DNA from: Membranipora membranacea
Taxonomy: Eukaryota > Bryozoa > Gymnolaemata > Cheilostomatida > Membraniporidae
Assembly: GCA_914767715.1 (NCBI GenBank)
Contig: OU612068.1
Location: forward strand, 8,058,001 to 8,122,000
Length of the DNA stretch: 64,000 nucleotides
Direction of reading: 5' to 3'
Shown here: piece after piece, positions 12,251 to 21,880 of the stretch
Numbering within the stretch: position 1 is the stretch's first letter
How the letters are laid out: every line of letters starts with the position of its first letter
Position numbers and translations under genes: made by a program
Notes under the pieces: generated by a model
Seen by the model: only the letters and a program-made list of their open reading frames with translations
Database searches by the model: none
Told to the model about the DNA's origin: nothing

Positions 12251-14030
12251 GTCAACAAATAGGGGATACAACCAAAGTCTTTCATATCATATTATTCCTA
12301 ATAGGTTTTATGGAATCAATATTCAGGTGAACCACATCATACTCCAAATCTGAAGCTAGCAACTGGCAAACTGTCAACTAATTACTAATGACCTAAAACT
12401 AACAACAAGTTTTCAAAAGAAGCGGACACCTTTTTCCATGGACGCAAGATAATGTTGCAATGGTAGAACAGAAGATGTACACAAGAGCATACCAATATAA
12501 AGCTTATTCAATGCACTGGCAGCGGCTTTGAACAAAGTGGACCTGGTTAGTAAACAAGTTGTAAGGACAGTCAGTCAACAATACAAACTGAAGCAACTGC
12601 ATAACTCTCGTATGTTTTAGAGTTATCTGCCCTTCTAAACACACTTATTTGTGTTATAACTCTTACCTGGTAGCTTAACTATCAAGCAAGCTGTAAATGC
12701 GAATGGCATACTGTTCCTATGTCATAAAACCGCTGAGTGCTAGTGACATCATATGCCATTATAGAGTTTTTTAAATCTAGGTGGAGTTTACTGCAGTCTA
12801 TGAATTCCTATACTGCAATTTTCAGTCAATTTCATGGCTCCTAGTGATCAGTTTTACCAAAAACAAAAATCAATTGCACCTCTATCACGGCCACCCCTAC
12901 ATAACAAGGGAGATCAGTCTTAAAGAAGTGTGATTAAGATAATGAATGATATACAGGTACTAGAGAATAGAGTACTGTATGATGACTTACACTTGCTTCC
13001 CACATTACCCGCATCGTTCTCTACATTAATTTCTCAATGATCATTTTGTTAAGGGAGTTGTTCCCCCCCTCTACATCAGTCCTTTTGTTGCCTGCTCTGG
13101 AAGTAAAAATAAAGACTTTTCAGAAAAAAGAGTAACGCATACTGCTTTCAAGATAGACAAAATTGGACAGCAGCATCTGTCGGTAGGGTAATCTAAAATT
13201 GATAAGGATCAGCTAAGATTTAATCTAGATGAGTTAGAGATGCACCGGTCCCTGTTCCATATGTGAGTTTTGAGATTGCCTGTCCATCATTGCCATCATC
13301 AGAGGGTTTTTTTAAAAAGGCAAAGGGAGGCTTTAAGAACTTGAATGCTATTAAATTAATCTTTGAAGTTTGGCTCTCACCAAAAAGTTCGCCTCTGGAT
13401 AATCCCGCTGTTGGTATTCAAGTTGTCAGGCAGATTGTTGATGCAGTATGTAGAGAAAGAAACTTGCTTGTTGACAGTAACCTCTCCAGTCGCAATCTGA
13501 ATGCAGGAAGGCCAGCCACGCCTTATTCTTCGTGATGTTGTTCTGAGTCACTGTAAACATGGATAAAGCAATTAATTTCTGTAAGCTTCAACTACAAACA
13601 TAAAATGGTATATGCCTTTAGGTCTTTGACTGAAAATGGATTAAATCCAGTCTGTCGAAGTATAGAAATTTATTCAATTTCACTTTCATAAACTTCAATC
13701 AAATAAGGATGTCTGAAACTTTTAAGACTAACTAGAAATGCCGGGATCATAAATGCCACAAAACTTCAGGGGTGTGGATGATATACACTGAGGTTGTCGA
13801 TTGAGTTTATGATGGATGGCCAAATGGCGATGTCATTATAAATGCAAATTAAAATGGCTGTCCTTTCTATGCCACCTATCAGGTAGACATCCGGAGATAT
13901 CGTTGTCCTATTATGTGGCAGAACTCGACCCACAATTATTTTCAGTGAATACAGCCATAGAATATAACGTAACAAACAAGTTATAATTGTGGTAAGTTTA
14001 TATATTTTATATAAATAAGGGCCTCCCCAT
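12251..14030. other. Intergenic, no gene recognised
   Basis: AT-rich DNA between the rDNA relic and the SINE-like cluster. A 90-codon plus-strand frame at 13263-13535 is the longest open stretch, but I recognise no family or convincing splice sites around it. Nothing else stands out. Confidence 0.45.
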
Positions 14031-14039
14031 GCTCCCTTC

Positions 14040-14118
14040 TTGCTCTTTTTTAATCTGGCCTCACCGGAATTTGAGCATGGGCTGCACTCCCACCGCTCAG
14101 CCACGCTGGGCCGCTAAA
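14040..14118 (-). mobile_element. tRNA-derived SINE-like remnant 1
   Basis: Read on the minus strand it shows a box-A-like GCGTGGCTGAGCGG followed by a box-B-like GCTCAAATTCCGG, at the spacing of a tRNA internal promoter. It ends in an A-rich stretch (aaaaaagagcaa). It is not a clean tRNA gene because the acceptor arms do not pair, so a tRNA-derived SINE head is likelier. Confidence 0.5.
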
Positions 14119-14254
14119 GCTTGCAAAGCTAAGTGAGAAATAATCCAGGTGGTTAAATTTAATGATGTAGCAATAAATAGGTACCAAAAGAAAACAAGTT
14201 AAACCACCAAGTATAGTAGTATAGTAGTAAAAGAGATAATTGTCTAAATAAAAT

Positions 14255-14310
14255 CTGTCTTCACCGGGATTTGAACTCGGTCGAGCCCCTCGCGCAACAA
14301 GCATGTTATA
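14255..14310 (-). mobile_element. tRNA-derived SINE-like remnant 2
   Basis: Minus-strand box-B-like GAGTTCAAATCCCGGTGAAG with GC-rich sequence upstream. It is flanked by GTTATAATTGTGGTA, which also occurs at 13979-13993 beside remnant 1, suggesting duplicated copies of one repeat. Confidence 0.45.
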
Positions 14311-14364
14311 ATTGTGGTATATGTAAAAACATTATATTATCCACATTCACCCCTTTGCTCTTTT

Positions 14365-14445
14365 TTTGGTCTCAACCGGGAATTGAACTTAGGCCACTTG
14401 CACTGTTATCGAGCACACTAGCCACTCTAGCCACTGAAGCTTAAT
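14365..14445 (-). mobile_element. tRNA-derived SINE-like remnant 3
   Basis: On the minus strand AGTGGCTAGAGTGGCTAG (box-A-like) is followed about 30 bases later by AAGTTCAATTCCCGG (box-B-like), then an A-rich run continuing as in remnant 1. This is the best preserved of the three neighbours. Confidence 0.55.
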
Positions 14446-14870
14446 GATTTTCATGGATGTATGTTGGAGATATATGGGTAAAATAGGCTGTTTTTGATTT
14501 TTAATTAATTTCAAGCTTTCATGGCATAAAATAGACAAAAAAGTATAAATAGCACACCCTCATCTGGTTTTACTAAACATACGTGGTAGAACACAGGACT
14601 GTGATTCAGCCGTTTTGTCCATTTTCTTCAAAAATACCTTTTGAAAAAGGGATATGAGGCACTGGATTGGGTTTTGTATACACATGCGTTTATCATAAAC
14701 ACAAAACTGAAGTTTTGTGGATAATCACCATAACATGATGGCAGTCTATGGATCTTTCAGAATTTCAAAGCAACCTTATTGTGTGCAAAGCATGTACTTG
14801 ATGTTTTAACCCAGTCAAAATAGTGAACTGGTTTATTGTGTAATAAATATGAATCTTCTAAATGTTATAA

Positions 14871-17060
14871 TCAAACCTACCTAAGAATTTGTGTGAAAAT
14901 GAATCGGGAGGCCTAGCTGACCGCCCGCTTTGATAAGGCCTCCCTCTTTATCAGTTTTTTCCTCCCACTTTCCAGTTTCTGTGTCATGGATCATCAAAAT
15001 GTGAGATTTGCTATAAATAGTTATTATATAGAGGTAAAAGTTTCAATTAGAAGGTTTCAACAAGATATAACCAACATTTATTTGGATTGGATCAAGCCCA
15101 TTGGACTATTCTGTAATGATAATAATAACGCTTCATCAATAGGTGAAGGGAGGTTTTGATACTAAAGTATGGTCCGAATGCTTAATTATGTGTACAGACA
15201 GACTAACAGATACTTAAATATTGAGAGAGTGAGGCCTGGATGATCTGCGTATTTCAGTTTTTGGAAAGTCCACTTCCCAGAAATGCAACGGTTAAATTGT
15301 GAGCAATGCAAGTACGGATTGGATTTGTGGTAAACTGATTAATGAATCCTCATCTGTCATCAAACTTACCAAAAATTCATCCGAAAATGCTCCGGGAGGT
15401 CTAGCTATCTATTCGCTCCGCAGGCCTCCCTATCATAATTTTGTCTTCCACTTTGCCAGTCTATGTGTCATGGAATTGGTCTGAATAAGCGAGTCACTGT
15501 AATGATTAGTTGTGGTGAGTGACGAGTGGTGATCAATCACCTTTTTTTACTACACATTTTCAGGATTGAATTTTCTTGATGATAGGTGATTCCAGAAAAT
15601 CAATGCGTACAAAGTAAGTGTCAAGTTTTCAAACCAGTATGCACACCAAGTTATTAACGAAATCCCCACTGTGATATTCCAAACCCAAGCAGTAAAACCT
15701 ACCAGAGATACTGCTCAAAGTTCATTTGGAAGAGTCCTGGCCGACTTAAGATTCTCAGAACGCCTCACTAGCTATCATTATATATCTCATTATCATATTT
15801 TTCTCGCTCAGGAATTGCATGCATGTCCTGTGATCAGAGTAATATATATCAAGTGGAACAAATCAAGTCTATTACTGCTACTGTCGTTCCATTGAGCTGT
15901 TACAATAATGCAAACCTACAAAATAAATTTGAGCAGGAACGATACACTTATAATTTACTACAATTCTAGGTTTTGAATTTTATAATCAGTAAAGTATGTG
16001 TTGTGCCCGGGAGGACTTCCCTAATTTGATTGTGTTTAGAATTCAAAGAATGCAGCTTAAACTTTATCAATATAACCTGAATTTATTGAAAATCAAAATA
16101 ACAGGAAATAATTTTGTTGAAATAGAAAGCTAAAATCATATTTGTGTCAAACCTACCAATGAAGTCATCCAAAGTTTATTTGGGAGGCGAGGCTGACGGT
16201 AGAAAGCCTCCCTATCCGAAGAACATCTCCCACTTTCCAGTAACCAGTTATTCTAACTGCTTGTTTGCCCTGTGAAAAGAATGATAAATATACACATCAG
16301 GTATGTTATTGATTAGCTGTGGATATAGCTATACTTTATAGCAGACTATAGAAACCTCGGTGTGTTAAAAGTTAAAACACAAATCAGAGATGAGATTCAT
16401 CCCGCATTATTAAAAGCGTTTGCGCAATTATTCAAACTTTAGTTCGAATTTTATTCTTGTGTATTCATTGTTGGATTCCTGTGTCTGTTAAATTGTAACT
16501 TTTAATTTAGCACTATAATTATACCAAAACTCTCCTCAAATTAATTTCGATTACTAAATTATTGCCAAACCTACCAATGAAGCCGTCCGATAATATTTCG
16601 GGAGGCCTGACTGATCGGGAGGCTCTCAGAAGGGCCTCCCTATCACAACGGTCCTCCCACTTTCCAAGTCACTACCCATTGTGGAGCCTGAATGAGGAAA
16701 ATGAACATAGGTAAATGATACTACTGAATCAACTGTGAGAGACTAGATTTTTCCTGGTTACAAAAGCACTGTCTGTCTCTTATGATACAAAAAAGAACAA
16801 TGTAAGATTGCATTTATCCTGAAAACTCAATCCAAACTGCCTGGCATGTAAATTGAGTTTTATTTCTTGTGACTATGAATATTTGGGTTGGCAAGTTTCA
16901 GAGAGCTGTATCAATGTAAGTAGGAAGGTTATATTATCAAGGTGAACACTGAATAATATTTATTGATTTACTCACTTCAGGTTTGTAAAGGGAGGCCTGG
17001 TTGTTCTTGTCAATCCAGCACTGTGAAGGCATCCCTCTCTGCGCTCAGGTTGTCTGTATA
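14871..17060. repeat. Array of six diverged stem-loop repeats (GGGAGGCC/GGCCTCCC)
   Basis: Five clear units and one worn unit share a core of roughly 110-130 bases. The core has a leading block (CAAACCTACCAATGAAG), a GGGAGGCCT arm, a 13-31-base loop, an AGGCCTCCC arm and a trailing block (TCCCACTTTCCAGT). The arms lie at 14906-14914/14936-14944, 15394-15402/15422-15430, 16182-16188/16206-16212, 16600-16608/16632-16640 and 16990-16998/17027-17035. A degenerate unit lies near 15690-15790. Units are about 330-480 bases apart. Changes in units 2 and 5 keep pairing through G-U. No reading frame stays open across all units on either strand, so it looks non-coding, though each unit has splice-like signals at its edges when read on the minus strand. 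Confidence 0.65.
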
Positions 17061-18111
17061 TTGTCTCGTGATGACGAGTCCATATTGTCTGGGTTGTCTT
17101 CATAAATCATCATTTATTGTGCAGTACAACAGCCTGTGAGAAACATATTTTAACAGCAATGAAGCCTTGTAACAAACAATTTACACCTTATAACAGGAAC
17201 AGTGTGTATATGGAAGATTACGACTCTGAACATAACGCAGTGCAGTGACAGTTGTAACAAAACAAAAACATTTAAACTATGTCATAGGTTCATTATAATA
17301 TCAATCAACTGATGAAGGTAACGTACCTGTGCAGGTTATGGTAATGAATTCCACTGTTACAGAGACACAGAGAATTATTGTCTTTTACTCGGTTACCATA
17401 GGTTTACACAAGTTGAGCACCGTTCCACAATCCCTGCAAATAATTTAGAGAATTAAGCTAAGATTTTACTTTATCTCACACTTATCATGTGAATTCAAAG
17501 ACTAAGACAACCATCAAATCATCAAAAATCAAGTTATATTACATCAACGCAGAACCAAAGTCGATTATCAGATTATCAGAACGGCATCATCAGGTGTTCC
17601 AATCGCCAATAATGTTATACCATATTATTTATGTAAATATATACAACTTGTAGCGATAGTTAAACCAACATAATATGTTAGAGACACTGCTTTAACTGCT
17701 TACCTCTATCCTCAGTTTTCCTGCTGGTGCCCAACTGATTTGAGAATTTTGTTAATGGTTTCATAATGGTTCATGATGTCATTGCAATGTTAGGAATTTT
17801 AACAAAGAGGAGACAAAACCTTAGCCAATGTGATTGGCTGCAATAATATCAGAGCCAATACATTGATTAAAAAAAGCTCAAAAAATAGTGGAAAACTGAC
17901 AAGCTTCGGAGTTGTGTTCACTCAGTGCTGTTGGCAAGAAACACAACCATCGAAGGCGTACAATGACTTGCGCTTAAAATAATCTACCCTGAGCTCGATA
18001 GCTACAACAAACGCCTGCAAACAACTTCGATCGAAACAATTGTAGATGATCTTGATATGAAGCGTGCATTATATTGCCAAAGAAAGAGAAATCTACATAA
18101 AAATATTATAC
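17061..18111. other. No gene recognised between the stem-loop array and the possible minus-strand exon
   Basis: AT-rich sequence. If the minus-strand signal-peptide exon at 18112-18160 is real, this stretch would be its first intron. I could not find a following exon with matching phase. Confidence 0.4.
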
Positions 18112-18160
18112 CTGAAACAGAACCAGTTTGTAACACACACAGAAAGAGCTGTAATAACAT
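18112..18160 (-). CDS. Possible first exon of a minus-strand secreted protein (signal peptide only)
   Basis: ATG at 18160 opens a 16-codon hydrophobic stretch (MLLQLFLCVLQTGSVS) with the shape of a signal peptide. It ends in phase 1 at a donor CAG|GTATAAT (18112/18111). First exons of this kind, short and phase 1, also start the Ig gene and the 24.5-kb gene in this window. No downstream exon on the minus strand could be assigned; the nearest strong acceptor (near 17137) runs into a stop after a few codons. It may be the lone survivor of a decayed gene or a chance match. Confidence 0.3.
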
Positions 18161-18524
18161 TGAAGTGATGGAGTACCGAACTGCTAAAGTTGGGAGCAGG
18201 CTCTCCAACAAATACGGCCAGCGTAGTTAAACTGATTTTTAGCTGACGAGTCTCTTTTACAATAATGATAATTTTGTGACCATACCATGATGACTAATAC
18301 TATGAAACTATACTACTTATTGAATTTTCTTCAGATCTGTCAGATCTAATTTATACATTCAATTGTATCTTGATCGACAAATTCAATTAATCACAAACAA
18401 ACAAACAACATTTTGTTTTGTTTTATTACAATTCTTCATTTCCAAAGAAAAGGTTTTCGAGATTTCACCATTGTAGCGAGTCTTTTCCACTGTTGTGCTA
18501 AAAATTTGTCCGCTAACAATAAGA

Positions 18525-19560
18525 ACAAGTTTAATCCAATTGCCTGCATTCCTGTTGCTCTCTTCCACTGGTCACGCCGCAGGCAAAGGGATCAAGAATT
18601 AACTACCAATCTATCGGGATTGTCTTGATAAATGCCCATACCAACCTGTTGTACCTCGTATACACAAAAGTGTTCTGTTTAAGGCACGCCAGAACATTGA
18701 CAAAATACTGGTATATAAAGCCCTTCGTTATCAAAACTATGATAATCAGGACGGCGTTTCAACCAGAAACTCGGGAAAAATGGGGATTGAACCCATATCG
18801 CCCTCTTCAACTGTCTACTGAGCCATGGGAATAGTGTTTGTGAAAGGCAGGAAAATTAGTGAGATGATATTTGATTAAGGTTTGTGTATGGTATCAGGTT
18901 TTGCTAGGTATGCTGTGACCGACTCACCACAAATTATCATCCCGACAGCGATTGCCTGAACACACACTAGCAGCAGAAAAGGTTGTCACGTGGCTCACCA
19001 AAGAGTTGGCAAAAAAAAAATGTGTCAAGGGAGGCAAATTATGAAAGGTAGAAGTTTTGCAATCTATACAATTCTTTAAACTCAATTGAAAGGGTGTGTA
19101 AGCTGTTGTACGCCATATTGCTCACAGGAATCAGAAAAGACCATTATGTCAGACATATGTCCTGATTTTTAACATCAGAAATGGCTGTTTCTTGTTGCTA
19201 ATGAAATTATCTCAGACAATCGGAGAGGTGAAGAAAGTTGTGTTATAGACAACTGGAGATAACTCTGAAAATTGTGAGTTGGCGTCATGAGGAAGGGTTA
19301 CACATTTTACCAGATATTTCGGCTCGCAGTTCATATTTTGGAAAAATAATTCCATATTTGGAATCCTCATACTTGATTACATATATTGTTTTATAGTCTG
19401 TTACACATATACTGATAAAAACATTAAATGTCCATCAATTGTCCACCTGGGAGCAGACAATTACCGCTAAGTGGTAGTAATTCTTGGTCCCTTGCCTGCG
19501 GCGTGACCAGTGGATCGGGAGCGACTCGAAATGCAGGCAAATGGACCAAACTTGATCTAC
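18525..19560. mobile_element. DNA-transposon-like element with about 85-bp terminal inverted repeats
   Basis: The segment at 18525-18613 is repeated in inverted orientation at 19471-19560. Both share TTGCCTGCATT, then CCACTGGTCACGCCGCAGGC, and an inner AAGAATTA block. The internal region of about 860 bases has no transposase frame, so the element is non-autonomous. A further copy made only of the outer arms lies at 37073-37174, and a worn fragment (GGAATGCCTGGAACACAGGC) near 47722. I see no clear target-site duplication. Confidence 0.65.
18765..18845 (-). mobile_element. tRNA-derived SINE-like head inside the inverted-repeat element
   Basis: On the minus strand CCATGGCTCAGTAGACAG (box-A-like) is followed by TATGGGTTCAATCCCCAT (box B with a closing stem). 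The spacing fits a tRNA-type promoter. The acceptor stem is not intact, so this is a tRNA-derived element rather than a tRNA gene. Confidence 0.5.
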
Positions 19561-19640
19561 CATAAGACACATAAGAACATTTATATGCGTTTTGTTTCTA
19601 CCTTATTTCACTGGCCATAAGACATGTATAAACAGCCTAG

Positions 19641-20055
19641 AGACTTAACAATAAACCTAGACACTATAAACAGCTGAAGTGAGGCACTTAATTGTGGGTG
19701 AAGTCACTAACAACATTGGAAGATATAATAGCATTTTGTGCTATCATTGATTTACTGCCCATTATCCAGGTTTTTTGTTCATAACTCGATCAATTTTGAT
19801 CGGATTTTGAAAATTGCTTTACAGTCAGCAGCATCTTCTCATCAGCTTGATGTTATTTCTTCTTCAAAATGTTCATAAAAGCTGCTAAATCTATTGTAAT
19901 TTTCAAACTCAAAACCTGGTATATGAGCTGCAAGTCAATGATAACACCAATGCTACTACACCTCCCAATATCGTTACATCGTCCACAAATAAATGCCTCG
20001 ATGCACCAATGCTAATGCTCTATATAGTGGCATGTCTAGGTCTATTATTAAGTCT
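19641..20055. mobile_element. Foldback element, family F, copy 1
   Basis: Ends AGACTTAACAATAAACCTAG (19641-19660) and its near-complement at 20036-20055. Long inner arms include ATCATTGATTTACTG and CGATCAATTTTGATCGG. No coding capacity. Two more copies lie at 25836-26317 and 43150-43579, so this is a dispersed non-autonomous family. Confidence 0.7.
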
Positions 20056-21380
20056 ATGGCTCAGCCCCATATAACATTTCCATCTAAAAATTACATTGTC
20101 ATCGTCTCATCTGTTCGGTGCCACGTATTTTGAGAGTCAACTCCTGACACATTCCCCATTAGGTGTAATTCAGGCCCAATGCTGAAATTTTGCTCTTCTT
20201 TCTGTGGTACTGTGTTTGTGTTTCACTTATGACCACTACAAGTATAATTAAACCATAAATTGACTTTGCCTGTAGGCTGAGAAATAGATTATTCGGTACA
20301 GAAACCTTTTTCCCCCTTGTGAAACTCTCACTGTCTTGGCAATAAAAAACAAGACATGAGAAAAAAGATTATCTGTTTGACTAGAAATGACAAGTTACCC
20401 TCTCTCAACCAACTTAGGCATGTGACCACTGATATAAACTATATGGATGATAGGTACATATCTGACCATGAGCAGGCATATGGCTATTCATAATATGGTT
20501 GCTAGACTGCATTTCTCATTTTGATTGGTCACAAGTTTAGCTTGCCTGAGTTTTTGAAGGTTGGTACTGGGACGTCAATCAAAACATAGCTTAAAAGCTG
20601 ACAGATATATAGCTTTAATTAGATCCTGTGTATTCTAACACTGATCCATAAACTCATATCCATGCATGCAATGGTCTAATTGGACTTCTTTCTTTGTTTG
20701 AAATTTACACTTTGGTCATCAGTTTCCAAACTGGCCCGCAAGGGCAATTTTTGCAATATCATTCTCAAATTAAACAAATCTATGCATGATGAGCATAACA
20801 TTTATGCAGAAATTTAGAACTGTAAAATTATGATTAATGATATGATTGATATCTGGTCAAGGAAAAACATTTTCACACAGTTTTTGCACAGAATCCTGTG
20901 GGAACTGTGTTCTTCGAGTTCCCACTCTTTATTTCTTTGTGGGTACTCAGTTCCCACCAGTTCCCACTCATTTCCAACACTGAATGCGTGTGAACTATTT
21001 TTTAACATGCCTCTAATAGGCTACTATTTATTCGCAACTGCCAAACAGGAAAAATTTGCCACTTCAGCAGGGGAAAGATTGAATTCTGCAAAATTTCCCT
21101 CAACCTCCCATTCACTAACCGACCAACGCACCAACTTACGATGTGCATTGTTGAGATCTAACAATTTCTTTGTGATGGCGTTCATTTTGTCGTCAATTCT
21201 ACACCAGATCAAAGAGATGGCAAATACCCTGTCAGCCACTAAACATATAACAGTGGCTTTGATGGTCAATCTCTGTTATAATCGGATGAAGCGCACCAAA
21301 ACTTTTCCCCACTTCCTTTAAGGCCAGCAGCAGCAATAGCAGCCTAGCAATAAGTGATCTAAAAAATGATGGCACGAACA
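20056..21380. other. Intergenic, no gene recognised
   Basis: Contains a plus-strand frame of about 160 codons (20830-21321) overlapping minus-strand frames. Part of it is built from a repeated AGTTCCCAC motif around 20910-20970, and none of the frames has a recognisable domain. I see no splice-supported gene. Confidence 0.45.
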
Positions 21381-21880
21381 ATTTTTGATGGCAGGAGAAA
21401 AAAAGTTTTTTCTAGGGTAAAAAATCATGCTGAATCCAAAAATGAGGGTGTTCCGAGTTGTAGTGGCAGTGCGATGGAATATCTGCAATTTCTTCACAAA
21501 ATTGCCTTTAAAAAGCGAAATGTCGAGAGATTAAAAAAAGGGTATTTCTAGGGTAGAGCAATTCAATAAATAAGGGTATACCCAATTGAGGCGATCATAT
21601 CAGCAGCATATTTTAGAGTCCATAATGAGGGTTTACCCAGTTGTAGTGGTCATTGTCAGCTGCAGCGGCAGCATCATTTGCAACTTTTTACAAAATCGCG
21701 TTTAATAAGTGAAATGTTAAGAGTTTTCAAAAAGGTTTTCCTAGAGTATAACAATGACCTGAATTTGATAAAGAGGGTGTACCCAGTTGTAATGATAGTG
21801 TCAGCGGCAGCGCGGCAGCATATGGCAATTTTTCTCAAAATTGCTTTTAATAGGTGAAATGTCAAGAGTTTAAAAAAAAG
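21381..21880. repeat. Three imperfect tandem units of about 145-195 bp
   Basis: Each unit holds, in order, a TTTTCTAGGGTA-like block, a GAGGGTGTACCCAGTTGTAGTGG-like block, a CAGCGGCAGCAT-like block and a CAAAATTGCTTTTAATAGGTGAAATGTCAAGAG-like block. The last block recurs near 21495, 21691 and 21836. There is no long open frame. Origin unknown. Confidence 0.6.

Noticed and set aside
13263-13535. A 90-codon plus-strand frame as a gene
   Set aside because: No splice sites, signal, domain or homologous copy seen; length is within chance.
18765-18845. A genuine tRNA gene
   Set aside because: Box A and B are present but the acceptor arms do not pair and no clean cloverleaf forms.
20830-21321. A 163-codon plus-strand frame
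   Set aside because: Overlaps frames on the other strand, contains a simple repeated motif (AGTTCCCAC) and shows no domain.
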